Below are positions 32,052-42,899 of a stretch of 64,000 nucleotides of DNA, piece by piece; position 1 is the first letter of the stretch, and each line of letters begins with the position of its first letter. Origin of the DNA: Achatina immaculata (taxonomy: Eukaryota; Mollusca; Gastropoda; Stylommatophora; Achatinidae); NCBI GenBank assembly GCA_009760885.1, contig CM019701.1, forward strand, positions 17,460,975-17,524,974, written 5' to 3'. A program made the translations under genes and the position numbers. Under the pieces are notes generated by a model. That model saw nothing but the letters and a program-made list of their open reading frames with translations, made no database searches and was not told the origin of the DNA.

Positions 32052-33349
32052 CTACCAGGAAAGGAGTGCATAAATGCAGCTAAACTTCTAGATTACATGT
32101 TACTTTTTTATTATCAGATATATGGTGGGTTTGTTACCCATGTGTCACCATCATCATCATCATCATCATCATCATCTCAGCTGTGCTCTGCATACAGCTG
32201 GGGAAGGTGAGATTCTTCGGCAGCTGTTCACAGAGTGAAACTCCTCCTGGCCAATGACGCAGTCAGTTGAGGGTCAGTGTTGTATGACAAGCTCAAGTGA
32301 CAAATTTCAGTCAGAGAATCTTTGGTCTCGTGGTGAAGGTTTTCTTTTGTCTATGGTCTCGTGGTGAAGGTTTTCTTTTGTCTTTGGTCTTGTGGTGAAG
32401 GTTTTCTTTTGTCTCTGCTCTTGAGGTTGGCCAAGTACCCAAACCCTGTCTGGGTCAATCTGCCTAAACTAGCTTAACCCAAGGGTACATATCTGGCTCA
32501 TGGTGAGGTTCCATTCTCCTTGACCAAAGATATGTCAAGAACATAGCAGCCATGACCACTAAAATGCCAAAGACAGAAACACAGGACGAGCGCAGACTAG
32601 TCCTGGCAACCTCCTCTCACCTGCCAGATTTCATACCAAAAACGAGTCAAGGAAAGCCCAGAGACTAATGGTAAAAGCCAGCAGTGTCACGGATCTCTGC
32701 CTCTGTGACCCAGCACAGAATAAAGCTCAAGCCCTTGTGCCCTGATCCCATCCTAAATGAGATTTATCTCATGGATCATAGAAGCAAATGTAGAACACAT
32801 GGGGTGATCTTGCTTGTTAGAAGCAAATGTAGAACACATGGGGTGATCTTGCTTGTTAGAAGCAAATATAGAACACATGGGGTGATCTTGGTTGTTAGAA
32901 GCAAATGCAGAAGAAGAAGAATTACAATCATCATCCTATTAATTTTCCCAGTACTGAGCACACAAAATAAATTTAACCTGAAAAAAATGTTTCTTCCTTC
33001 TCCTTCTCTGTTGATGTATTCAGTGTATTTCTGCAGTTCTGTCTCTGTGTATAAACCTTCCTTTTGTTTTGTATTTGCTGCACACAATCTGAACTCTTTA
33101 AAAACATCTTGTCTGTAAAACTTCCTATTTTTCATGCTCCCAGTTTTAAACCTTAGATGTTCCTAAAGTTTTATATTTTACATGTTCCCAAAGTTTTATA
33201 TTTTACACGTTTCCAAAGTTTTATATTTTATGTGTTCCCAAAGTTTTATATTTTACATGTTCCCAAAGTTTTATAATACACTAAACCTTACTCATATCTC
33301 AGTTGTTTGCCATGCTGTAGTCCATGTATATATTATATGAGGATTGTAG
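32052..33349. other. Intron with short repeats
   Basis: (ATC)n at 32148-32176. A ~33-bp TGGTCTCGTGGTGAAGGTTT unit occurs three times at 32320-32415. A 39-bp unit with GAAGCAAATGTAGAACACAT occurs three times at 32782-32910. Four ~33-bp units with CCCAAAGTTTTATATTTTA lie at 33155-33275. 32420-32760 is unique sequence without a recognised gene. Confidence 0.7.
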
Positions 33350-33770
33350 CTGTAATGCAGAAGAGTTCTTCAAATATCATGGGCACAAAAAAGAACAAAT
33401 ATATCCATGCTACAAGAACTTAAAATTGAAGAAGGTTGGTCAGTAAAGACTGATTGATTGACTGATCTTTATTTCAAAAGGGTTAAGAACTGGGCACGCA
33501 GACCCGTCTGACATTCTGAGGATTAAAGAGAGAAAACTTAAATATTCTGGACACATTAAACGTCATGATAATCTCGAGAAGACCGTCTTTGAAGGTTACA
33601 TAATGGGAAAAAGAAAGAGAGGAAGACCAAGGCAAAGATGGCTGCAAGACATTGTTGATGATCTGCAGACGGATGCATCAGCAGCAGGCCATCTTGCTCA
33701 CAACTGAGAGGCCTACAGGAGAGCTGTTAGGGAGGCAAGGGACATGCAAATGAATGAATGAATGAGCTGT
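33350..33770 (+). pseudogene. RTE-like LINE fragment, family 3, with a 70-bp insertion
   Basis: Plus-strand C-terminal RT tail: IKRHDNLEKTVFEGYIMGKR, KRGRPRQRWLQDIVDDLQTD, ending in an (ATGA)n-type tail near 33757. Very similar to 41085-41500. Relative to that copy, 70 bp (33450-33519) are inserted between AGTAAAGA and GGATTAAA. Confidence 0.88.
33450..33519 (-). mobile_element. Short retroposon 3' tail, copy 3 (clean 70-bp insertion)
   Basis: The empty site is known from 41241-41258, so both ends are exact: the insert runs from the TGATTGATT tail to CATTCTGA. At most two bases (GA) could be a target duplication. On the minus strand it carries TTTTGAAATAAAGATCAGTC, a polyadenylation-type hexamer in host-gene sense. 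Confidence 0.88.
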
Positions 33771-34629
33771 AATGCTGTACATTGCTGCCATTCTGTTTAA
33801 ATATTATAGCATATGAGTGGTGGCTCTGAAACTGTAGTATTTTCTTGTTTTTAATATGTTACACATTCTATGGAATTCCACATCATAGGAATACTGAAAG
33901 CTATAAATATTTCATGAGAAAACTGTCACATCACCACAAGATGATCCTGTTGCACAAGTTAAAATGTCCAGATCTCTGAGAGTTCTCCGTGAGGGGAGGA
34001 GCTGCACATTGGAAACTGAGGATGAGCTTCTCAGTTCATTTGTTTAGTTGAGTGGATTATCTTCCTCAGTTTCTGACAGCTCAAGCTGTGGTGAACATCT
34101 TCAATATGGGCACAGAATCAGATAGTACAAGGATAGTATGGCTTTCTTTAATTTCCAGAAAGAACGCAACAGGCAAGATCTCAGCACAACTCATCATCAT
34201 GTGCTGACCCATACTCATCTTTGCTAACAGCTTGTTTAGGGATTACAGAAGTGAGGTAGGATTAGGTCCAGTGAAGGGGGGGGGGGTCCAGGTGATACAC
34301 TGCTCCAGGGCTCCGTGGATATGAGAAGGTCTCTCCAGTTTTAAGTTGAGCTTTAAATAAACAAAAACAGAAGAACTAATAACAGGGTAAGTGGGGGAAG
34401 GGGAGGTGGAGAAATAGTTTTGCACTGGCTTATAAGATAGTCTTAGTCAGCTACTTTCTGGTCCTCCTGACATTAAGCTTGGCCATCTTTGAGTCATGAA
34501 TCTCTCAGAAACATGGTCAGGCAGTCATCCTGACACACAGTAGTGAAAGAGCTTTTCCATAAAGTTTACCTGTTGCTGTACACCTGAAAGTATTCTTGTT
34601 TCATGCAGTAACAGTTTTCTACGACTCAC
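33771..34629. other. Intron, mostly unique
   Basis: G-run at 34277-34286. No exon or transposon recognised. Confidence 0.5.
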
Positions 34630-34833
34630 CTGAAGTTTAGCGATCTGCTCCTTATGGATTCTCTCATCGGTCTCATGTCGGAGCTTCAGGGAGCTCAGCT
34701 CACAGACCAGTGACTCTTTCTCGTTAAAATATCCTTGGGCCTCAACCTTAAGCGTTTCTATCGTCTCATCTTTGTTCATGGTGTTGAAAGCTTCATACAT
34801 GCGAACTTTCTCTTCTAGAATGTTGACATCTCT
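34630..34833 (-). CDS. Host gene exon (68 codons)
   Basis: Acceptor AAATCCCTCAG and donor CTTCAG|GTGAGTCG, phase 0. Encodes RDVNILEEKVRMYEAFNTMN, KDETIETLKVEAQGYFNEKE, SLVCELSSLKLRHETDERIH and KEQIAKLQ. Coiled-coil composition with one Cys. Its acceptor and first ~20 bases are the seed of the array at 34834-35165. Confidence 0.93.
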
Positions 34834-35165
34834 CTGAGGGATTTACAACAAAAACAGAATGTTGGCATCTTCTCTGAGGATTTTAAGACAAAAATAGAAT
34901 GTTGGGCTCTCTCTGAGGATTTTAAGACAAAAACAGAATGTTGGGCTCTCTCTGAGGGATTTTAAGACAAAAACAGAATGTTGGGCTCTCTCTGAGGGAT
35001 TTTAAGACAAAAACAGAATGTTGGCATCTTCTCTGAGGATTTTAAGACAAAAATAGAATGTTGGGCTCTCTCTGAGGGATTTTAAGACAAAAACAGAATG
35101 TTGGCATCTTCTCTGAGGAATTTAAGAGAAAAACAGAATGTTGGCCTCTCTCTGAGGTATTCAGA
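34834..35165. repeat. ~40-bp minisatellite built from a host splice-acceptor junction
   Basis: About eight units with TTTTAAGACAAAAACAGAAT and GTTGGGCTCTCTCTGAGG. On the host strand each reads TTTTGTCTTAAAATCCCTCAG|AGAG...CAACATTCT; the real junction of exon 34630-34833 reads CCCTCAG|AGAGATGTCAACATTCT. Every unit thus carries a pyrimidine-rich acceptor plus about 20 bases of exon start. Confidence 0.92.
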
Positions 35166-35690
35166 ATAAAAACAAAACTATTCCAAGGCTGTGAAAGTAG
35201 ATATTGTTCTCTGAAGGTAGGAAACAACTAAAACTTTTTTCCACAAAGAGAATTTTGATAAATCTTTATCTGATAACAGAAAGTACAGTGGAAGCTCTGA
35301 TGCTCAGAGTGAAATGTTCTGGTACAATAACTCTGATTAGAGAAAATGTTCTGGTATATAACTCTGATGATTAGAGAAAAATGACTTCCTCTTAAATCTC
35401 CTTTACATTTTTAACTCTTAAAAACCAAATTTGTTTTTGAGGATCCTTGAGCGATTGTTTCAAATATTTACATTTTTGCCATTACAGTTTACATATGTAA
35501 ACTTATTTTTGAAAAATTCATATTCTGTTAATCTTAAGCTGTACATGCGTCCACTCATTTTAAACAATGCACATGTGCCATTTACCTTTAATAATTAACA
35601 TTTTATGCACTTCTATATATTAAAATTTGTGTATTTCTTTTAAAAATTCACATTTTGCACACTTTAAAAACTGACATTTTATTTCCTCAG
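35166..35690. other. AT-rich intron
   Basis: Repeated AATGTTCTGGTA(C/T)A(A/T)AACTCTGAT near 35310-35370, and degenerate ACATTT-containing units. Nothing else seen. Confidence 0.5.
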
Positions 35691-36115
35691 CTGCGTGGTT
35701 CACAGATAGCATTCTTTGTGAGAGCTGAGACTGCTTACCTGTAATGTGTGTGGTTCACAGGCAGCATTCTTTGTGAGAGCTGAGACTGCTTACCTGTAAT
35801 GTGTGTGGTTCACAGGCAGCATTCTTTGTGAGAGCTGAGACTGCTTACCTGTAATGTGTGTGGTTCACAGATAGCATTCTTTGTGAGAGCTGAGACTGCT
35901 TACCTGTAATGTGTGTGGTTCACAGATAGCATTCTTTGTGAGAGCTGAGACTGCTTACCTGTAATGTGTGTGGTTCACAGATAGCATTCTTTGTGAGAGC
36001 TGAGACTGCTTACCTGTAATGTGTGTGGTTCACAGGCAGCATTCTTTGTGAGAGCTGAGACTGCTTACCTGTAATGTGTGTGGTTCACAGGCAGCATTCT
36101 TTGTGAGAGCTGAGA
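35691..36115. repeat. 55-bp minisatellite: seven tandem copies of a host splice donor
   Basis: Units at exact 55-bp spacing; CTGCTTACCT occurs at 35731 and then every 55 bp to 36061. The authentic junction at 36116 is exactly the next step. On the host strand each copy reads ACACATTACAG|GTAAGCAGTC; the real one reads ACACATTACAG|GTAAGCGGTC. The unit takes in about 11 coding bases, the donor and about 44 intron bases. Copies are nearly identical. Confidence 0.96.
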
Positions 36116-36123
36116 CCGCTTAC

Positions 36124-36828
36124 CTGTAATGTGTGTCTGTCCTTGTCCCACATCATCATTGCATCATCCAGAGCTCTCCTTGATTTCTCCAGGCTGGATT
36201 CTAGTGTGCGTTTGTCAGCCGTAGCTTTATCAAGGTCACCTTGAAGCTTTTTGAGTGCCTCCTTCAACCGAGAGTTCTCTTTCTCAGCATCAGTCTGGCA
36301 ACCACGAGTCATCTCTCGTGACAAGGAAGAGGAATTCGAAAGTTGGTTCTTCAGAGAAGCTATTTCTGAGTCTTTTTCCTTGACATTTTCAGCTGTTCGC
36401 AAGATCTTGTCACCCAGACTTTTTATCTCTCGCTTCTGATTCTCAATACTTGTATTCAGTTTGAATAAAATATCATCTTTCTCTTTCAGCCTTTCGTCTC
36501 GTATTCTGATTGTTTCGTTCAGACTACGTATTGTACTCTCCCTCAGGGAGACCTGCTCCAGCAAAGTTTGTTTCTCTAGCTTCAACTTCTTGCTTTCTTC
36601 CTCGTGATCTTTCATGACGCCTGCCAAGCGAGATAACTCCTGCTCTTTTTCCTTTAAGGCAGCATCATTTTCTGTGATGATCTTTTCTTTGGCAGATAGC
36701 TGTCGCTTCAGAAGTAAAACAGTTTCTTCTAAAGTACTCATCTCCTGAATTTTTTGATTCAGCTGAAGTTCTAGTTCATCTCTCTCTCTGTCAGAGGCAG
36801 CACTCTTTGATCTCCAAATGTCATTGAT
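36124..36828 (-). CDS. Host gene large coiled-coil exon (235 codons)
   Basis: Acceptor AACTTTCTCCAG and donor ATTACAG|GTAAGC, phase 0. Begins INDIWRSKSAASDRERDELE and continues as an almost unbroken heptad-rich coiled coil to WDKDRHTLQ. Segments include LKEKEQELSRLAGVMKDHEE and IRIRDERLKEKDDILFKLNT. A short Ser-rich break (SNSSSLSREMTRGCQTDAEK) about two thirds along may act as a hinge. No enzymatic motif. Its 3' junction seeds the seven-copy donor array. Confidence 0.95.
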
Positions 36829-38125
36829 CTGGAGAAAGTTCACAAAATGTCCATAAACATTAAGCAGAACTGTTCAACTTTAAGCTGTATAAGATGGGAA
36901 TGTTTCTGTAGGATATATTTTCTAAAAATACAGTTGCATACATTTTGTGTTTTATGCTTTGTTTGTAATGTTCATTTATACTGTGATTTGAAATACATCA
37001 AATACATCAAATACATCACATATGACCTCTTGCTGATATACATCTAAGATTCTTTTTGTTCTTTAAATGCTAAATAAAAAAAAAATATTTATCTTGGATG
37101 TTTTATAATGGTATCACACACTGAAAGTTAGTCGCAATGATTTATTAGTGAACACTACCTACAAGTCAATAAAATAATAACTGCTGCAAAACAAATATGC
37201 AAGTCTGTATGACAGGTTATCACAATAAAAAGTGTGAGGTTTGCCAAGTGTGAGGTTTGCCAAGGCAGGGGGAGAGAGCAAAACAAGTAATATTCAGCCA
37301 CAGAAAAACCTTACTTAATATCAACAATGACAAAATAATTACACAGATAACAAAGATCTTATTTTCGTTTTTTTTTCCCTCCAACATTTATCCTCTTACA
37401 CTTGCAAGTTTTCAGTCACATAAAAAGGATCATCTTTTGGCAAGCTTTCTGTACAATAAAAGTGGATTTTTGCAGTTGTTGGGCAGACTTATCGCTTGTA
37501 ACTGCGACTTTGTTGTTGTTTTTTTTTTATGGACAAAAAAGAAAAAAGCATTTCACTTTATGAATCAAATGGTTTCACATCTTATGATGTACTACACAAA
37601 TTTATTTCTTTGCTTGCAGTAAATCCCCAAAAATATTCAAATGACGGCAAACTTTTCCTTCAAACCCTGGAATGGGAAACTAGAAATGTTGAGGACTAGA
37701 AGCATCTGACAAAACATGTTCAGTTCTGCGTCTCTCCACTGTTCTTATTATTTACTGGGATAATGATTAAGGGTAAAACTGGGATAAAAGGATGTATAGA
37801 TGGGATGTGAGGGGAGATTTAAAAAAAAGACTTGAAATACCATCTACACGTACACAATGAAGGACTCGGGTGAAACCAATGCGGGCGGTGAAATGAGGGG
37901 CATCAAATGTCGTGGAATGTCATTGGCTAACAGGCAACTGGCGGTGCAGACTTAACTGAAATTATACACATTCACAAAAGAAATAAAAATTAGTTTTCGT
38001 GCCAGGGAGTTTCTACATTATCTCCCCTAATGGGATGATAACAAGCCACTACCCATCAAATAACAATAAACTCAACAAACAACAAAAATTGTATTCAGCA
38101 AAAACAAGTCACAATATTCAGCGCT
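36829..38125. other. Intron, mostly unique
   Basis: AT-rich. Short (ATACATCAA)n near 36990-37017. A plus-strand frame at 37257-37622 is low-complexity and I do not consider it a gene. Nothing else recognised. Confidence 0.5.
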
Positions 38126-39335
38126 TGCTAATCTATGTCAGTGATCACTGTTTGATATGTGGCAAGTTAGTGGACTATATGACAGGTTTTCATATTGTGG
38201 TAGGTCAGCAGACCACATGAAAGGTTCTCATATTGTTATAAACCACTGGGCTACATGAGAGGTTCTCATATTGTAATAAGTCACAGGGCTACATGAGAGG
38301 TTCTCATATTGTTATAACTCACTGGGCTACATGAGAGGTTCTCATATTACAGAGCTCACTGGGCTACATTAGAGGTTCTCATATTGTTGTGTGTCACTGT
38401 GCTACAGGAGAGGTTTTCATATTATTGTATGTCACTGGGCTACATCAGAGGTTCTCATACTGTTGTAGGTCACTGGGCTACATTAGAGATTCTCTTACTG
38501 CTGTTGGTCACTCGGCTTTATATGAGATGTTATCATATTGTTGTAGGTCATTGGGTTATTTAAAAAGTTCTCAAATAGTTGTATGTTGTTGGGCTATATG
38601 AGAGGTTCTCATATTATTGTAAACTGAGGTGCTATTAGTAAATTATAATGGTGAATGTACTGTAGTTTACTCTGAACCATCTCTCACAACACTACTCAAA
38701 TTTATACTTGTTATTCTTACTATCACAACACTACTCAAATTTATACTTGTTATTCTTACTATAAATCTTTCAGCATTATTACAACTGTTGTGGAAATGCT
38801 ATAACCCTAGTGGGCCTATTATAAATGTTATGGAATTATTATAACAATTGCAGATTTACAATAACTGTTACAGATTTATTATAGTCATTGTGAAGCTACT
38901 ATAATGATTGTATAAGTTATAATGGTTATAAAGGTGCTATAATCATAGAGAGTTACTACAACAATTATAGAGTTATGATAACCACTGTAGAGTTGTAATA
39001 ACCATTGTAGAGTTATTATAAACACTAGAGAGTTACTGTAGTCTTTGTAGAGTTACTATAACCACTGTACAGTTACTAGAACTGTTTTAAATTTAGTATA
39101 ACTGTAGTAAATTTACTCTAATCATTACAGAGTTACTATAATTGCTATATAGTTACTATAACCACTGTAATGTTACTATAAATGTTGTAAAGTTACTAAA
39201 ATCATTATAGACTTACTATAACAACTGTGGAACTGCTATAATCATTGTGGAGGTACTACAACCGTTGTGGGGCCTCTATTACTGGTATATTGTTACTAGA
39301 GTTACAATAACAAATTTAGATTCACTGAATGATTG
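38126..39335. repeat. Two degenerate tandem arrays
   Basis: 38170-38620: about eleven units of ~40 bp with GGGCTACATGAGAGGTTCTC and ATATTGTTGTA. 38640-39330: about 28 units of ~24 bp with AGAGTTACTATAACCATTGT. Both are old and diverged. Confidence 0.8.
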
Positions 39336-39554
39336 ATTAGCTGACTGAATAATTGATCGATCTCACGAAGTAGCGTCACTGCAGCCAGGACATTCCCATA
39401 CCATCTCCACCACCCATTCAGTAACTAAAGTAAGGTGTTTGTACTGATTGTCCTGTCTCGCGCTGCGTGTTCGTCATTTCCGCCACAAAGGGAGCTTACT
39501 CTTTATTCAGTTATATTCTGCGGTTGTTTTGGGGTTACTCTCCTAATCCAGCTT

Positions 39555-39880
39555 CAACCTTGCAAAATGTGTCCATCATAAACTTCTGGATGTCCGACTT
39601 GTCCAGTATCAGTACGTCTTGCGTTGGGGCCTTTCCAGCCAGTCGGTCGGCCCGCCCATTACCATGCACTCCTACATCCACGTGAGACCTGCAAACCGAT
39701 AGTGCGAATAGAATGCCTTATTCCCTGGGCAGAGTGCCTTTGTCAGACTTGATGGGTATGTTTTGGGAGTCCGTCGCTATGGCAACACGGTATGTTTGCT
39801 GTATAACCAGACAAACGAATGCAGCAGTAACGGCTTCTATTTTCAACTGCAGGTTGTGATGTCCTGTACATCCGCCTTTT
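39555..39880 (-). pseudogene. LINE RNase H domain fragment
   Basis: A single minus-strand frame with one stop reads QLKIEAVTAAFVCLVIQQTY, then RVAIATDSQNIPI, a stop after LPRE, then SHVDVGVHGNGRADRLAGKA. The EAVTAA Glu, ATDSQ Asp and H..V.GNG.AD.LA segment are the RNase H active-site blocks of non-LTR retrotransposons. No reverse transcriptase is seen next to it. It differs from the RTE-like families in this window, which normally lack RNase H. Confidence 0.82.
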
Positions 39881-41084
39881 TATTCAGCTGTTTTTCCACC
39901 GAAGTGGAAGGCCCCCGTCTCTACAATGTTCCCTAGTAACTCGGACACGGGTAAATCTGACCTAGCCCTGTGGCTGAGAGTGGCGCCCAGTGACCTGGTG
40001 CGCTCTGAATGTCAGTGGCACAATAAGCCCAGGTGAACGATGACTTAACTCTCGCTTATTAGCTCTAACTGTTTTCAACTAACTTACCTAGCATGCGCGC
40101 CGTGACAAACAAAGTATTCTCCAGAAAATCAAAAAACTTTGTCAAAGACGACTTCATCTGTACGTTTTTTCTATACCTTTATACTTCATGCATGCAGTAA
40201 CAGTACATTTCATCCAGTACAATTGTTTATCTACTGAGAACAAACCACTAACATTCCCAATATAGTTTGTCAAAAATTATATATATATATATATATACAT
40301 ATATATAAGGAATGATTATGTCATTCATTATAGTCAGTTCCTGCAACTTTAAAGGCGAATAAGCGTCATCGTTATACACATCTGGAGAAGGCAATTCATG
40401 AATAAAATAATCCACCTGTTTACATGTATGTCGATGCAGTAAAGTAAAACTTTTTAGTAACATGGCACTGAACTTAGAGCAGAGTAGTAGTAACATAATC
40501 TGTTGCCGCCTGTTCATTTTCTGTGCTTCAATAAATTAGATATAATCTAGAAATAGTATATTTCCAGCACAAACCTATCCTTTAGAAAGTAAGAGCGCAG
40601 TCCAAAAATAGTGCACTTTCTTTGCTAGAAGCTTCAGGCAGATTCCTGGTGGAGTCCCAGCCTTCTAGCAGCGCCGAACAGATAAACATTTTCTGCACAG
40701 CGCTCTCAGCCCATGTCTCTGACTCTACAGGTAGGCAGTCTACGTCACTTCCCCTACCTGTCTAGACCTGGTCTATTTTAAGTTGTTCACTTCCTGGCGC
40801 AAGAATCAACAGGAACTATCTTCTGCCAAAATTTGAAATGCTTTCTAACGCCAACTACAATTTTTATCTTAATTTACTTTTCAATATGTATATCTTTTTA
40901 AAACAATTTTTGTTTCTTTCGCCAAGGATATATTTTAAAAAATCTTCAGTGATTACTTTAAAAGTGAAACTAAGTGATTGATATATATGTTAACATTTAT
41001 AGAAAACTAAAATTAAGTGACAGATATATATGTTAACATTTATAGAAAACTAAAACTAATTGACTGATATATGAGTTAACATAT
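39881..41084. other. Intron; GC-richer patches
   Basis: (TA)n at 40279-40305. 40080-40100 has GCATGCGCGC. 40620-40800 is less AT-rich with CTACGTCACTTCC. The 41.0-kb part carries the ~44-bp GTTAACATTTATAGAAAACT repeat interrupted by the following LINE copy. Confidence 0.5.
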
Positions 41085-41505
41085 ATCAGTGAGACCTGGA
41101 CACTTAACAAAACAGCTGAGAAACGCATAAATGCCTTTGAATGTAAATGCTACAGAAGGGTTCTTCAAATATCATGGACACAAAAAAGAACAAATATATC
41201 TATACTACAAGAACTTAATATTGAAGAAGGCTGGCTAGTAAAGAGGATTAAAAAAGAGAAAACTTAAATATTTTGGACACATTAAACGTCATGATGATCT
41301 AGAGAAGACCGTCTTGGAAGGGTACATAATGGGAAAAAGAAAGAGAGGAAGACCAAGGGGAAGATGGCTGCAAGACATCGTTGATGTTCTGCAAATGGAT
41401 GCATCAGCAGAAGGCCATCTTGATCACAACCGAGAGGCCTACAAGAGTGCTATTTTGGAGGCAAAGTTCCGCAAGGGACATGCAAATGAATGAGCGAATT
41501 AATGA
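41085..41505 (+). pseudogene. RTE-like LINE fragment, family 3
   Basis: Plus strand encodes SETWTLNKTAEKRINAFECK, CYRRVLQISWTQKRTNISIL, then KRKLKYFGHIKRHDDLEKTV and KRGRPRGRWLQDIVDVLQMD, the region after the RT active site. Ends in an (ATGAATGA) tail. One frameshift. It gives the empty-site sequence for the insertion at 33450-33519. It sits in the ~44-bp array. Confidence 0.9.
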
Positions 41506-41990
41506 AATGAATGAGTTAATATTTATAAAAAAAAGAAACTAGAATGAAATGAATGAGTTAATATTTATAAAAAAGAAGCTAAAATGAAATGAATGAGTTA
41601 ATATTTATAAAAAAAGAAACTAGAATGAAATGAATGAGTTAATATTTATAAAAAAAATAAATTAAGTGACTGGTATATGTGTTAATATTTATAGAAAACT
41701 GAAACTAAGTGACTGATATATTTGTTAACATTTACAGACAACGGAAACTATGTGACTGGTATATGTATTAACATTTATAGAAAACTGAAACTATGTGACT
41801 GATATATGTGTTAACATTTATAGAAAACTAAGTGACTGATATATGTGTTAACATTTATAGAAAACTGAAACTATGTGACTGATATATGTGTTAACATTTA
41901 TAGAAAACTAAAACTAAGTGATTGATATATGTGTTAACATTTATAGAAAACTAAAACTATATGACTGATATATGTGTTAACATTTATAAG
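41506..41990. repeat. Two related ~43-bp tandem arrays
   Basis: 41510-41655: four units with GAAATGAATGAGTTAATATT, the first part copied from the LINE tail. 41655-41990: about eight units with TGTTAACATTTATAGAAAAC and AAGTGACTGATATATG, also present before the LINE copy at 40975-41080. Confidence 0.9.
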
Positions 41991-42758
41991 TTTTTATTTC
42001 AGAATAACTTGATTTCAGGTGCTCACTCGCCTACAACGTGTGTGAAGTTTTTTTTTTATTTTGTAACATGCTTTGTCAAGTCCAGCACAAATGAACAATG
42101 CGGAGAAGACGTACGCACAAACCTAAGTATTTCCTCTTGTAAGAAATGTTAAAATCTGGACCCCAGCTTATAATTATTTTACTGCAACTAAAATTTTGCT
42201 TTTGATGTTGAAGAATGTAATTTGGCATTTTGAAATATAAAGCTTTTTGCATTATTTAATTTGAAAAAGACCCAAAAATTTCATATGTTACGCCAAAGTA
42301 CCAAAACCTGGAAGCTGATGAACATTATAAAATAACTGAGGTTAAGGGAAAACCCAAGAAAATGTAATCACGAATTTGTTACAGTATCATCATCACTTTA
42401 GAAAATCAAATTCTTAAACACAGTTCCTCTCAAAGCACTCCAAGACAAACTCGGATATGTTCAGACAAGAAAAAAAGAGAACTATGCTGTTGTAGCTGTC
42501 TAAAAAATAAAAGAAAACACATATTCTAGACAAAATAGTCACCAAATGTAAAATAACAATAGCGTACAATATGTAAAATAACAAATTAACATATAACATG
42601 CTAAAGTATCACTGTGCAGAAGCGCAACTAATGACAAATGTGATTTATCAAAACACATTTTTGTGTAGTTGCTCATTCACTTTAAAGTAAAGTGATGCTC
42701 CAGTCAGACAGCGGACAACACACAAAGCAATGACGTCTCCAGCAACACGTGAGCTTAC
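41991..42758. other. Intron, unique
   Basis: No repeat, exon or transposon recognised. Confidence 0.5.
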
Positions 42759-42884
42759 CTCCTCAACTTTGTACTCGAGTTCCTTAGCTTTCTCCTTGTA
42801 GCTGGAGAGTTCTTGCTGAAGTCTAGCTATCTCATCAGAGGCCACTTTCCTTTCTTCTGACACTCGTTTCACTTCTCGGAACTG
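42759..42884 (-). CDS. Host gene exon (42 codons, coiled coil)
   Basis: Acceptor TATTCATGCAG and donor GAGGAG|GTAAGCTC, phase 0. Encodes QFREVKRVSEERKVASDEIA, RLQQELSSYKEKAKELEYKV and EE. Exactly six heptads; same length as exon 62031-62156. Confidence 0.93.
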
Positions 42885-42899
42885 CTGCATGAATATACA

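Noticed and set aside
37257..37622. 121-codon plus-strand frame
   Set aside because: Low-complexity Phe/Leu/Lys content, no homology recognised, in a host intron on the opposite strand.
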